The notes under the pieces were generated by a model. It saw only the letters and a program-made list of their open reading frames with translations, made no database searches and had not been told where the DNA came from. The position numbers and the translations under genes are program-made. This document shows positions 33,151-42,462 of a DNA stretch of 57,500 nt, piece after piece (the stretch's first letter is position 1; each line of letters opens with the position of its first letter). The stretch comes from Terriglobia bacterium. Lineage in GTDB: Bacteria > Acidobacteriota > Terriglobia > Terriglobales > Acidobacteriaceae. The stretch lies in the NCBI GenBank assembly GCA_032252755.1, contig JAVUPY010000081.1, forward strand, positions 1-57,500. Direction: 5' to 3'.

Positions 33151-36100
33151 TCAGGCTTTTTGCAGTTGGGCAAACTTCTCCACCAGCTTTTTCATACCGT
33201 GGCGGGCGAATTGAACGGTGATCTTGGCTTCGTCGCCATCGCCTTCTCGGCGAACCACCGTGCCCTCACCATACTTCGGGTGAATCACGCGGGCACCGGC
33301 CTGGAAGCCCTTCTTCCCCGTCGGCTCCGGCAGATCGATTTTTGGCCTCGAGAACTTCTTTCCGCGCGATGCGAAGAACTCGGCGATATTGTCGATGGAG
33401 TTGTAGCGGGTTCCCGTGTACGCGGGTTTCTTCTGCCGCGAGTATGAAGGCGCGCGTCCGCCCGACTGGTCTTCGTTCTCGTAGTCGTAATGTGTCGAGG
33501 TGTAGTCGTCCGCGCCTTGGGCGGCAAAGCGCCGGCGCTCCGATGACGTGTCGTACATGCTGACGCGCTCGCGATGCACTCCGCCTGGAGAGCCGAGGTC
33601 TTCCATCAGTTGCGGCGGAATTTCCTCAAGGAATCGCGATGGCGTCGAACCCTCCGGCATATCGGTGCCCCAGCGCCGGCGATAGCGCGCCCTCGTAATG
33701 ACCAGCGCATCCATCGCGCGTGTCATGCCGACATAGCACAACCGCCGCTCCTCTTCCATGTCGTCGGGCGCGAGCAACGTACGCGCGTGCGGGAACAAAC
33801 CTTCTTCTAATCCGACGAGGAACACCAGAGGAAACTCCAGTCCCTTGGCAGAATGCAAGGTCATCAGTGTGATCTGCTGTGAGGCCTCGTACTGGTCGGT
33901 GTCGCTGACCAGCGCCGCGTGGTCGAGGAAGTCGCCGATGGTCTCGCCGCGGTCGCGCGAATCCATAGCGGCGTTCACGAGTTCCTTCAGGTTTTCAATG
34001 CGCGACAGGGACTCCGGCGTGTCCTCCTGTTCAAGCTGTCGGATGTAGCCAGTGCGATCAATGAGGAACTTGATGATGTGAGGGGTACTGGAAGGATCGA
34101 GCAACTGCTCAATATCTTCGTATGAGTGCTCTTGTTCGTACTCCTCTGCTACACTTCGCCATTCTTCGTTGGGTGCCAGAGCTGCAGGTACATCCGAATG
34201 CTTCGTGGCGTTTGCCAGGGCTTCTGCCGCGATCCAATCGCGTTCGCTCGATTCAAGTTCCTTCCGTGCCTTAAGCAGCTCGTACAAGGCCCGCGAAAGC
34301 CGCTTGAACGCCTCAGGAGCTTCGACTCCCAGAAACTTTTGAACGCAGTCACTCCCGATTTGAATCGCGCTTCGGTCCGGAGCCTCGATCACATAGGTGT
34401 CAATTCGTTTGCGCTTCAACCCGCAATGAGCGCACCCGGGCGGTGCCGTTCGAAGTTCGAACGGGACCTCCTTTCCCGGAACGTCAAAAGCAGTAGTGAC
34501 ACCGTCGATATGATGGAGAACCCCGACCAGCCTCCAGCCCTGCAGGCGAATGCCGATCACCTCGTTGGCCAATGATGCAATCTTGCTTTCGAGCCGGGAA
34601 ATTCTCTGGTCTAGCTTGATGAGGTAATCGGGGCGAGGTTCTTGGGCGACTTCAGCCTCTTCCAGCGCCTCGGGCGAGAACTCCGTCGCATCTTCGCTCA
34701 GCGCTTCGGGCGAGAAATCGATGCTACCTTCGAAGCCAAACCCATGCTGATCGCCTACCTCAACTTCTGGAATTTCAATCGCAGCGGGCTTCTCCGCAGC
34801 CTTAGGGGTGGTTAGCGTGGAACTTAACCGATCTGCGTACGTACCGGCCGCCATCGCCCGTGCATCTTCGATCAGTTCACGAAAGCCCTTCAAAGCCTGG
34901 CACGCTCGCGCCGGCAACAGTTGCCGATCGATGACCTCGCCGACGGCCCCCCACAGCGACTTGCCGGTCTCGAGCGCGATTCGCTCGACCGTGTCCATCG
35001 TCGTCTTTCCGATGCCGCGCGCCGGCGTATTCACCACGCGTTGCAGGGCAATCGAGTCGTCGAGGTTCAGGATGAGTTTGAGGTACGAGATCATGTCCTT
35101 GATCTCGGCGCGCTCATAGAACGAAAAGCCACCGACGACGTGGTACTGCAACCCGTAACGGCGCAGCGCCTCTTCGAACAGTCGCGACTGCGAGTTCGTG
35201 CGATAGAGCACGGCCGCGCGTCCGGTCTGGCCCTCGTCGGCGCGCTTGCCTAGATACTTGGAAATGTAATCGGCGGCGAACAGCGCCTCGTTCTCGCCAT
35301 CGGGAGCCTCGTAGTAACCGATCTTCGATCCGCCCTGCCGCTCCGTCCACAGGTTCTTGCCCTTGCGCTTGACGTTGTTGCGGACCACCGCCGACGCGCC
35401 CTCGAGGATGTTCTGCGTAGAGCGGTAGTTCTGCTCCAGGCAGATGATCTTTGCCTCGGGAAAGTCCTGCTCGAATTCAAGGATGTTGCGGATGTCGGTA
35501 CCGCGCCATGAATAGATCGACTGGTCCTCGTCGCCCACGGCGCAGATATTGTGCCGTTTGCCAGCCATATATTTCATGACCTCATACTGGGGACGGTTCG
35601 TGTCCTGGTACTCATCCACGAGCAGGTAGTGATAGCGGCGCTGATATTTTTCGCGCGTCGGCTCCGAGAGCTTGAATAGCCGCACCGTCTGCAGCAGTAA
35701 ATCATCGAAGTCGAGCGCGTTCGCCTTCGCGAGTTCCTGCTTGTAGATCTGGTAGACCTGCGCTACTTTTTCCGTGTTCGGGTCGCGCGAGTTCAGATAC
35801 ACATCTTCTGGGTTGAGCATGTGGTTCTTCGCCCACGAGATGTGTGACAGGATCGACCGAGGCGTGACCTTCTTGTCATCCACGCCCAGCCGCCGTAGCG
35901 CCGCTTTTACGATCATCTGCTGGTCGGCTTCGTCGTAAATGACGAAGTCCTTGGTAAAGCCCTTGCCATTCACCTGCAGCGCATTGATGTCGCGCCGCAG
36001 CGCCCTCACACAGAACGAGTGAAAGGTCGAAATCGTGGGCTTCGCCAGAGTGCGCCCGCCGACGAGTTTGTCCACGCGCTCGGCCATCTCCGAGGCTGCC

Positions 36101-36285
36101 TTGTTGGTGAACGTGACGGCCAGGATGGAATCCGGCGCAACCCCCATTTCTTCCACCAGGTAGGCAATTCGGAAAGTGATTACCCGGGTTTTGCCCGAGC
36201 CAGCGCCCGCAAGGATGAGTACGGGCCCATCCACAGTCTCGACGGCTTCGCGCTGCTGGGGGTTGAGTTTGGACAGAAGATCCAT
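33151..36285 (-). CDS. pcrA: UvrD/PcrA-type DNA helicase with a ~240-residue insert
   Basis: 1044 residues, against about 730-770 for PcrA. SF1 helicase, 3'-5', repair and replication. Motif I AGAGSGKT (26-33), motif Ia TFTNKAA, motif II VDEYQDTN, motif III GDEDQSIYSWRG, motif IV QNYRST, motif V TLMTLHSAKGLEF, motif VI VGMTRA are all present, and the Tudor-like C-terminus (FQAGARVIHPKYGEGTVV) too. Between about residues 490 and 730 (34093-34818) an extra region interrupts the 2B subdomain: acidic repeats FSPEALSED/FSPEALEEA, a coiled-coil segment, then a CAHCGLKRKR ... GSDCVQKFLG module. A typical RTGYIRQLE segment resumes after it. Confidence 0.95.
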   Translation of the reverse strand: MDLLSKLNPQQREAVETVDGPVLILAGAGSGKTRVITFRIAYLVEEMGVAPDSILAVTFTNKAASEMAERVDKLVGGRTLAKPTISTFHSFCVRALRRDINALQVNGKGFTKDFVIYDEADQQMIVKAALRRLGVDDKKVTPRSILSHISWAKNHMLNPEDVYLNSRDPNTEKVAQVYQIYKQELAKANALDFDDLLLQTVRLFKLSEPTREKYQRRYHYLLVDEYQDTNRPQYEVMKYMAGKRHNICAVGDEDQSIYSWRGTDIRNILEFEQDFPEAKIICLEQNYRSTQNILEGASAVVRNNVKRKGKNLWTERQGGSKIGYYEAPDGENEALFAADYISKYLGKRADEGQTGRAAVLYRTNSQSRLFEEALRRYGLQYHVVGGFSFYERAEIKDMISYLKLILNLDDSIALQRVVNTPARGIGKTTMDTVERIALETGKSLWGAVGEVIDRQLLPARACQALKGFRELIEDARAMAAGTYADRLSSTLTTPKAAEKPAAIEIPEVEVGDQHGFGFEGSIDFSPEALSEDATEFSPEALEEAEVAQEPRPDYLIKLDQRISRLESKIASLANEVIGIRLQGWRLVGVLHHIDGVTTAFDVPGKEVPFELRTAPPGCAHCGLKRKRIDTYVIEAPDRSAIQIGSDCVQKFLGVEAPEAFKRLSRALYELLKARKELESSERDWIAAEALANATKHSDVPAALAPNEEWRSVAEEYEQEHSYEDIEQLLDPSSTPHIIKFLIDRTGYIRQLEQEDTPESLSRIENLKELVNAAMDSRDRGETIGDFLDHAALVSDTDQYEASQQITLMTLHSAKGLEFPLVFLVGLEEGLFPHARTLLAPDDMEEERRLCYVGMTRAMDALVITRARYRRRWGTDMPEGSTPSRFLEEIPPQLMEDLGSPGGVHRERVSMYDTSSERRRFAAQGADDYTSTHYDYENEDQSGGRAPSYSRQKKPAYTGTRYNSIDNIAEFFASRGKKFSRPKIDLPEPTGKKGFQAGARVIHPKYGEGTVVRREGDGDEAKITVQFARHGMKKLVEKFAQLQKA

Positions 36286-36422
36286 GGCCTACGTTCAGAT
36301 TATCAGGGATTGAGGCGTGAAAGGCGAACCCCGGATCGACGTGGGCGAACGCGGAATTTGTTTCGGAACTGGCGCTCCTGAAGTCTGCGGTCGATCCGCG
36401 AATCTCCGCGGAAATCCGTGGT

Positions 36423-37127
36423 TCAGATACCCCGCACCATGCCACCGTCCAGAAGCAGGTTCTGACCGGTGATGTAAGAAGCGTCGTCTGAGAGCAGGAA
36501 GGCTACTGCTTTTGCGAGTTCTTCGAGCCGCCCGATTCGCCCCATTGGAATCGTTTCGGTGATCTTCTGTCCGATCGGGTAAGAGTCTACGAATCCGGGC
36601 AAGATCGAGTTCGCGCGGATTCCATGCGGGGCACCGGCCTCGGCATGCACCCGCGTCCATGCCGAAAGTGCTGCCCGGAAGACGCTCGAAACCGGTCGCA
36701 GCGCGTCGGGCTGTTTTGCCGCGTAGCTGGAGATGTTCACGAAAGCCCCGCGCTTCTGCCGAATCATCACCGGTGTGACTAGCCGCGCCAGGCGAATGAC
36801 GCTCCCGAGAATCAACTCATAGCCTTGCTGCCACTCGGTATCGCTGAGGGCGAGAGGATCGCCCTTCGCGGGGTGGCCTGTGTTGTTTACCACGCCATCA
36901 ATGCGCCCGAAACGTTCAAGCGCCGCATCGACCATGCGCTTGAGATCGGCCCCCTCGGTCACCGAGCCGCGCACGCCCAAGCCACCGAGATCCGCGCCAA
37001 TCTTTTCGATAGATTCCGACCGTGCCAACAGAACCACGGTCCACGTCTTCGCAAGGTGGGTAGCAATCGCGCGCCCAATGCCCTGGCTGGCGGCGGTGAT
37101 GAGAACTACGCGTTTGTGGTTTTGCAT
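36423..37127 (-). CDS. SDR-family oxidoreductase lacking the YxxxK catalytic pair
   Basis: 234 residues with the Rossmann fold: TAASQGIGRAIA (cofactor loop), VVNNTGHPAKG instead of NNAG, ISSYAAKQP (Ser region) and LPGFVDSYPIGQKI. The usual YxxxK is replaced: PVSSVFRAAL has Ser and Arg where Tyr and Lys are expected. A related group of SDR proteins with the same 'VSSV(L/F)RAAL' pattern exists (memory), so the change is a family trait, not damage here. Catalysis would have to be different or absent. 138 bases separate it from the helicase gene, same strand, so the two may be co-transcribed. Confidence 0.85.
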   Translation of the reverse strand: MQNHKRVVLITAASQGIGRAIATHLAKTWTVVLLARSESIEKIGADLGGLGVRGSVTEGADLKRMVDAALERFGRIDGVVNNTGHPAKGDPLALSDTEWQQGYELILGSVIRLARLVTPVMIRQKRGAFVNISSYAAKQPDALRPVSSVFRAALSAWTRVHAEAGAPHGIRANSILPGFVDSYPIGQKITETIPMGRIGRLEELAKAVAFLLSDDASYITGQNLLLDGGMVRGI

Positions 37128-37137
37128 GCTGTCAATT

Positions 37138-37288
37138 CACCACAAAGACACAGAGGCACAGAGAATTCGAATCATAGAACACAAGACGCCAGGGTCCGAG
37201 GCGTCGGAAAAGGCACATTTCGTTTTTGCGTTTTTCGCCTCAAAATCTCTGTGCCTCGGTGTCTCTGTGGTGAGTCGGTTCTTTCCCC
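37138..37288. repeat. CACAGAGGCACAGAG element, inverted arms
   Basis: A left arm at 37138-37166 (CACCACAAAGACACAGAGGC) faces a right arm at 37246-37274 (CTGTGCCTCGGTGTCTCTGT then GGTGAG); they form an almost perfect stem of more than 25 bp. The outer part of the right arm, reversed, matches 18919-18941 (GAACCGACTCACCAC), so it is the same dispersed element. Confidence 0.8.
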
Positions 37289-37289
37289 G

Positions 37290-37703
37290 CTACTGCACCC
37301 GCTTCTTTTCGTCGTGCGCATGCATGTCGTCCGCGAGGCCGCCGGTCGATTCACGCAGCATCTTGCATTCCTCGCACGGACAGATTTCGCGAAGGTATTC
37401 CCACGAGTAGATGCCGTGCTGGTGGTTGTCGTTCCAGGTGAAGCGTATGGCGTACTTGCCGACGGGTTCGACCTCGGTGGGTCGAGCCAGTGCTTTGAAC
37501 AGCGGCAGCGCGCCTGCAACGGGTTTCGGCGGATCGCCCGGTTGGCGTTCCTCTTTGGCGCGCTCATCGTCGCACAGCGCGCAGGGACAGGCATTGCGCA
37601 GGAACACGAATGTATAGCTGGAGCGGTGGCCGTCCTTCCACTCGATATCCATGCTGTTGCCGGAGGTCTTGTGGACTCTGACGGACTTAGGTTCGGCAGT
37701 CAT
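37290..37703 (-). CDS. DUF971 protein (gamma-butyrobetaine-hydroxylase-like N-terminal domain)
   Basis: 137 residues. Two CPC-x2-C clusters (ACPCALCDD and ICPCEECKM) recall the metal-binding DUF971 domain, which occurs alone or fused in Fe-S related proteins. A DIEWKDGHRSSYTFVFLRN stretch is the conserved first half; the second half after TEVEPVGKYAIRFTWND again matches. The region between the two clusters is slightly longer than usual. Role unknown; it could help Fe-S trafficking, a suggestion drawn from family context. Confidence 0.85.
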   Translation of the reverse strand: MTAEPKSVRVHKTSGNSMDIEWKDGHRSSYTFVFLRNACPCALCDDERAKEERQPGDPPKPVAGALPLFKALARPTEVEPVGKYAIRFTWNDNHQHGIYSWEYLREICPCEECKMLRESTGGLADDMHAHDEKKRVQ

Positions 37704-37775
37704 AACCTTCTATTGTCGCACGTCAAGGAAGGTTGAATCAGTCATTGTGCGCGGGCACTTGAGGGCTCCAGTTCT

Positions 37776-39065
37776 CTACTGCAACGGCACCCGCTTGGCA
37801 ATATGATCCTGGATCCAATGCGGATCCCAGAACTCTTTCGGATCGATCTGCACTCCGTCGAGCAGCATGCTGTAGTGGATGTGGTCGCCGCCGGCCATGC
37901 CGGTCATTCCGCTCAGGCCCATCACTTCGCCGCGCTTCACCATATCGCCGACATGCACGTTGATCTGGCTGAGGTGGCCGTAGACGGTCTGTAGCCCATA
38001 GCCGTGATCGAGCACGATGCAGTTGCCATAGATTCCAAGCGGGGCGGCATAGATCACCTTGCCGTCGTTGGCGGCCTGCACGCCCACATGTTGCGTCGAC
38101 GCGAGATCGTAGCCGAGGTGCACTTCCTCGTCGATCTTCTTGCCTTTGTAGATGTAGCTGCGCTTATCGGCAAAATGCGCTTCGGTGGCGGCGCCGGGCT
38201 GGCGCTGGAACGGTTGTGACCAGAGGAAGTGATCTGCTGTCTTGTATTGCAGATCGGAAAGCGTCTTGTTGTTGGCGATGCGCATTTCTTTGTTGATCTT
38301 CACGAAGCGCTCGACCATGTCGCCGGAGCCGTTCGGGTCGATTTCGTTCACAACCTTCGCGATGAACTGATCGCTAAGTTGGAGATCATGCGCGGTGTAG
38401 CGCGGCTGCTCCTTCTTCGGAAACTGCACGACCAGCGGACTCGTCGATTCGATCCCCGGTGCGGCGGCGGCATACACGACGGGCGTCGCGCTCGCCGGAG
38501 CGTTCCACGGGAATGCATAAAGCGCGAACATTCCCGGCTTCCCTCCCGGCATGGGCCACGCGCGGAAGGTCCAGTCACCGACGCGAACGCCTGCTTCACT
38601 ATAGTTGCCGGAGACCGTGAAGGTTGCGAGGTCGGCCATGCCGATATAGAGATAGTGCTGGTCGGAGTCGGCGGTCACAATGGGCGGGTGCGTAATGACG
38701 TTAACTTCGCCCTGCCACTTCGCGGTCCGATGCAACGGACCATTTGCGGTCGCTTCGACCGTCAACTGCGCCTTGCCGTCCTTCAATTGCGACACTGTTC
38801 CCGTGCCGACCGGAAAGGTGAACGTCGAATCGTTCGACGGTGAAGGCTGCGGTAACGTCCATACCTGGTATTGCGCACCGTTTTGCTCGACCGTGGCGAC
38901 GATCTTACTAACGCCCTTTTTCGCGCGCACGCGAACGCTGACGGGCGTCGACTTGCCGATCATAGAAACAGGCGACATTTCAAGTTCAGGCTTTGGAGAG
39001 CGAATCAACCAGACGGCAACCACGAGGACGGCGACGACGAAGAGAGAAAAAATGAATTTGCGCAC
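37776..39065 (-). CDS. Membrane-anchored M23 peptidase (second in window)
   Basis: 429 residues: one N-terminal helix (about 4-21), a long extracytoplasmic beta-rich region, then an M23 domain with zinc ligands H316 and D320 (HLGYDLAS), H363 (YGHLS) and the HIHY (395-398) motif. EVHLGYDLASTQHVGV matches the LytM start. The N-terminal segment (about 30-290) is unusual for the family, with an 'SKIVATVEQNGAQYQVWTLP' stretch reminiscent of immunoglobulin-like folds. A murein hydrolase is likely. Confidence 0.92.
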   Translation of the reverse strand: MRKFIFSLFVVAVLVVAVWLIRSPKPELEMSPVSMIGKSTPVSVRVRAKKGVSKIVATVEQNGAQYQVWTLPQPSPSNDSTFTFPVGTGTVSQLKDGKAQLTVEATANGPLHRTAKWQGEVNVITHPPIVTADSDQHYLYIGMADLATFTVSGNYSEAGVRVGDWTFRAWPMPGGKPGMFALYAFPWNAPASATPVVYAAAAPGIESTSPLVVQFPKKEQPRYTAHDLQLSDQFIAKVVNEIDPNGSGDMVERFVKINKEMRIANNKTLSDLQYKTADHFLWSQPFQRQPGAATEAHFADKRSYIYKGKKIDEEVHLGYDLASTQHVGVQAANDGKVIYAAPLGIYGNCIVLDHGYGLQTVYGHLSQINVHVGDMVKRGEVMGLSGMTGMAGGDHIHYSMLLDGVQIDPKEFWDPHWIQDHIAKRVPLQ

Positions 39066-39137
39066 GGTTCACATCATAGCGCGCAGCAGCGTGGAAAAAA
39101 CTCGGGAGTATTTCCGACTTTGAGTCCGGTGAAAGAC

Positions 39138-40226
39138 TTACTGCATCAGGTCGCCCTTCGCAGGGTTGTAGAAGAAATGGAACCGAAGTGCCAGGTACGG
39201 TCCGTGGAATTCGTTGGGCAGCGGTGGAAAGGGATTCGACGCGGTGATGCCGCCCCATGCGGCGCGGTCGAGCGCGATGTCGCCGGAAGGGCCGACCAGT
39301 TGCATGCCCGCGACTTTACCATCCTTGGTAATGACGAATTGGATCTTCACCTGACCGCGCTTCAGTAGCGGCGACCGCGCTTCTTCGGGTATCAGGTTGT
39401 ACCAGTTCGCGCGGACGGACTGAAGAACGCGCTCGAGATATGGCCCGAAGTCCACCCCTTGCGTGTCGCTGAGGATGTCAATGTTGCCGAGATGTCCTGC
39501 GCCACCGCCTCCGAAGCCGAGGTCGGCACCGCCACCGCCACCACCACCGAGCCGTGAGGTCGCGCGCGCTGCTTCATTAATATTCGCGCCCGCCGACATG
39601 GGCATCTTGAATGGGTTGGGACCGGGCCGTCCTGCCGGGCTGTCGAGTGTCGGACCATTGTTCCTGGCCTCTAACGGCGGAGGTGCCGAATGGTTCGGCG
39701 CGCCACCGGCGGCGGGCGGCGGAGAATTCAGCGCCTGCTGCTGACCCTGCGGCGAGGGAGGAGTTGGCGGTGCGGGCGTTCCCGGTCGCTGCGCGTTGCG
39801 CAACATTTCCAGCGCTTTCTTATCCAACTGCGGGACGCGCGAGGTCGCAATACGGTCCTTGTCGGAGATGTACTTGCTGTCCTTCGGCGGACGAACAACC
39901 TTCTGCTCGTCCTTCGGCAGCGCGAGGAATGTCGCATCCTTATCCTTCAGGAGTTCCTCGGCGCTGATCAACCGCACCGGCTTCCCCCAATTCGCCCACT
40001 TGGGAACGAATTTTGGGCCGAGAACGATAGTCATGATGGCCAGAAGGTGGACGACAACGGAGATCCAGAAGGCCTCACGCAGACGCGAGCGAGCCAGGTC
40101 ATCCTGCAATTGCATCAGGAGGACGGGCGTAAACTCGGCGGCTTCCGAGTGCCGGTCATGCCCGGGAGGATCGGGCGGCATGGGGTCAGGCCGCGGGACT
40201 TCCGGTGGGTTCTGCGTGGTTGCCAT
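39138..40226 (-). CDS. TonB-family protein with Gly- and Pro-rich linker
   Basis: 362 residues. A long N-terminal cytoplasmic part (MATTQNPPEVPRPDPMPPDP) precedes one transmembrane helix (about 52-70), a Pro/Ala-rich then Gly-rich segment (SRLGGGGGGGADLGFGGGGA), and a C-terminal TonB_C-like domain with KIQFVITKDGKVAGMQLVGP and LDRAAWGGITASNPFPPLP. TonB couples the proton-motive force to outer-membrane receptors such as the TonB-dependent receptor at 47381. The N-terminal extension is longer than in classical TonB. No ExbB/ExbD genes lie nearby. Confidence 0.88.
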   Translation of the reverse strand: MATTQNPPEVPRPDPMPPDPPGHDRHSEAAEFTPVLLMQLQDDLARSRLREAFWISVVVHLLAIMTIVLGPKFVPKWANWGKPVRLISAEELLKDKDATFLALPKDEQKVVRPPKDSKYISDKDRIATSRVPQLDKKALEMLRNAQRPGTPAPPTPPSPQGQQQALNSPPPAAGGAPNHSAPPPLEARNNGPTLDSPAGRPGPNPFKMPMSAGANINEAARATSRLGGGGGGGADLGFGGGGAGHLGNIDILSDTQGVDFGPYLERVLQSVRANWYNLIPEEARSPLLKRGQVKIQFVITKDGKVAGMQLVGPSGDIALDRAAWGGITASNPFPPLPNEFHGPYLALRFHFFYNPAKGDLMQ

Positions 40227-40435
40227 TCAGCCTTGGGGCCGGAGTTGCCAGCCTACATGGATTAGACGCGGGAGCGCCGCGTGCGACACACTACTCCCTC
40301 AAAAACCTGAGGGCTGCTGTGTTCCTTCCATTCTCTCACCTTCGGGACGGAAACGGCTCTCCCCATCCGTGTTAAGAATTGTTTTTCCTACCACTGCAAT
40401 TGTCCGCTAAGCCGTTTGGTTCCCACACTTTGGTC

Positions 40436-41482
40436 CTACTTGGGAGTGACCGGAACAGGGTTGAGAGCGTCCAGACCGGTGCGCCGGCTGTGCTCCTGAA
40501 TCGCCTTCAGGATGTCGAGCGCAACCGATAGCGCGCGACGGCCGTCATCCAGGGTCACTACAGGAGTGCTTCGGTCGCGCACGGTCTCCAGGAAGCTGCG
40601 GAGTTCGGCGCGAAGAGGCTCCTCGTCTACAACTTGTGGTTTCGATGGGAGAATGTCCGGCATCGCGAAGCCGGTTGCGCTATCGACGATAGGGTTCTTC
40701 GCAGGCTTGACGGAGAGGCGGAAGATGTCGCGGCGGGAATAGTCGATCGAGATGTATTCGTGGGGCTGGAAGAAACGTAGCTTGCGAACGCGCTCAGTCG
40801 AAACTCGGCTGGCGGTGAAATTGGCGATTGCGCCTGAATGGAACTCGAGCCGGACATTGGCGATGTCCACTTTGTTCGTGAGCACCGGGAGACCGACCGC
40901 GCGGATCTCCTTCACCGGAGAGTTCACCAGAGACAGAACCACGTCGATATCGTGGATCATCAGGTCGAGGACGACATCGACATCGAGCGAACGTGGCGTG
41001 AAGATGCTCAGCCGATGAACCTCGAAGAACATGGGCTTGGTCACCAATGGCAGCACGGCGCGGACTGCTGGATTGAAGCGCTCGAGATGTCCGACCTGCA
41101 CGATGCGATGGCTGCGATTGGCGATCCGCACCAGGTCGTCAGCCTCAAACATGTTCGCCGCGAGCGGTTTCTCAATCAGGACGTCGACGCCGCCTTCAAG
41201 AAGTTTTTCGGCGATTTTGAGGTGAGCGCTGGTGGGTACAGCGACCGAAACGGCCTGCACCTTCGCCCACTTCAGCATCTCTTCGACGCTGGGGAAAACG
41301 GTCGCGCCGAATTCCTTGGCGACTTCGCCGGCGCGCGACTTGTCTTCATCGACAATCGCGGCGAGTTCAACGTTCAGGCCGGGAACAGGATTCTTCTGGA
41401 GATCGGCATAGACGCGGGCATGATTGCGTCCGAAAGAGCCGACACCGACGACGGCAACGCGAATAGTAGTGGGATCGGGCAC
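40436..41482 (-). CDS. Gfo/Idh/MocA-family oxidoreductase
   Basis: 348 residues from a GTG at 41482. The Rossmann N-terminus (VAVVGVGSFGRNHARVYADL) and the second domain with DLMIHDIDVVLSLV and EKPLAANMFEADDLV fit the family. The EKP motif (Lys in EKPLA) is the conserved catalytic Lys. It follows lpxI by 34 bases on the same strand, so they are probably co-transcribed. Such an oxidoreductase next to lipid A genes recalls WbpB-type sugar-modifying enzymes or the acyl-chain/UDP-sugar pathway (inference); function is not proven. Confidence 0.88.
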   Translation of the reverse strand: MPDPTTIRVAVVGVGSFGRNHARVYADLQKNPVPGLNVELAAIVDEDKSRAGEVAKEFGATVFPSVEEMLKWAKVQAVSVAVPTSAHLKIAEKLLEGGVDVLIEKPLAANMFEADDLVRIANRSHRIVQVGHLERFNPAVRAVLPLVTKPMFFEVHRLSIFTPRSLDVDVVLDLMIHDIDVVLSLVNSPVKEIRAVGLPVLTNKVDIANVRLEFHSGAIANFTASRVSTERVRKLRFFQPHEYISIDYSRRDIFRLSVKPAKNPIVDSATGFAMPDILPSKPQVVDEEPLRAELRSFLETVRDRSTPVVTLDDGRRALSVALDILKAIQEHSRRTGLDALNPVPVTPK

Positions 41483-41515
41483 GGGAATGATTGTCGCAGA
41501 GGGCGGGCGCCGACG

Positions 41516-42358
41516 CTAGGATTTGTCAGCGATGATCGCGATCCCGGCTTCCTCGGCAGCATGAATAATGGCATCGCCATCCAGGATCAGGCAGCGGCCG
41601 GCATCGAGCGCAAGGCAGGTGGCCCGGGCTTTCTTCATCGTCTCGATCGTAGGCAGGCCGACCACGGGCACATCGAACCGCATATCCTGGTTAGGCTTCG
41701 CGACTTTGACGACGGTCAGCGCGCGGCTCAGGGTTGAGGCCTCGCCGTGCAACGTCTTCATCAACTCACCAGCGCGCAAGATCGTTGCGTCGGTGCCCTC
41801 CATCGCTTCCACGGCGACGCACGCGGATTCGGCGATTACCACCGTCTGGCCGATATCGAATTTCGCGAGATGTTGTGCGACCGAGCGGCCGTAAGCAACG
41901 TTCGCGCGTTCCTGCTCCGACAGTTGGCGCTTCGTCAGCACTCCTTCGCGTGCGAGCAGAGGCTCCAGCAACTCCGTGGAACTCATCAGGTGGATGCCTT
42001 CTTCCTCGAGAATCTTCGCGATGCCGCCGATGAGCGAGTCGGTATTGCGTGTAGGCAGCGAGAGCAACAGTTTCGCGAGCTTCCAGTCAGGACGTATAGC
42101 GCTGAAAATCTGCTTGTGCTTGACTTGACCAGCCATTACGGCGGTTTTCACGCCCTCGCGCTGGAAGGTCTGAATGAGCTTCGAAAGCTCCCCAAGCGAC
42201 ATCCAGTGAACGGATGCAGCGCCGTGCTGCTCAATTTCCGGAAAGGTTTCTTCCTTGATGGCCGCAACGACCACTTCATATCCGCGCGACTTCGCCGCCT
42301 CAAGAATGAGGAAGGGGAAACGACCGTTGCCGGCAATGAGGCCGAGTTTGTCGGGCAT
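41516..42358 (-). CDS. lpxI: UDP-2,3-diacylglucosamine pyrophosphatase LpxI
   Basis: 280 residues, DUF1009 family. It hydrolyses UDP-2,3-diacylglucosamine in lipid A synthesis, replacing LpxH. Signatures: KLGLIAGNGRFPFLI at the start, VMAGQVKHKQIFS, LPTRNTDSLIGGIAKILEEE and GQTVVIAESACVAVEAMEGTDA, DVPVVGLPTIETM and LALDAGRCLILD. It lies just upstream of the Gfo/Idh gene and divergent from fabZ-lpxA, so the lipid A genes are arranged head-to-head. Confidence 0.93.
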   Translation of the reverse strand: MPDKLGLIAGNGRFPFLILEAAKSRGYEVVVAAIKEETFPEIEQHGAASVHWMSLGELSKLIQTFQREGVKTAVMAGQVKHKQIFSAIRPDWKLAKLLLSLPTRNTDSLIGGIAKILEEEGIHLMSSTELLEPLLAREGVLTKRQLSEQERANVAYGRSVAQHLAKFDIGQTVVIAESACVAVEAMEGTDATILRAGELMKTLHGEASTLSRALTVVKVAKPNQDMRFDVPVVGLPTIETMKKARATCLALDAGRCLILDGDAIIHAAEEAGIAIIADKS

Positions 42359-42462
42359 AGTGTAATGAATCGCTGATCAGTATATTGTCTAATGTCTCTG
42401 CTGCGAAGCAATGCGTTCCAATATGAGAAATTCGTGATTTCGTGAATGCATTTGACCGTCAA

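Noticed and set aside
40227-40435. Possible riboswitch upstream of the TonB-family gene
   Set aside because: Only a 6-bp CCCTCA/TGAGGG hairpin and a GGGAGAGCC string are seen; I could not match any known riboswitch core.
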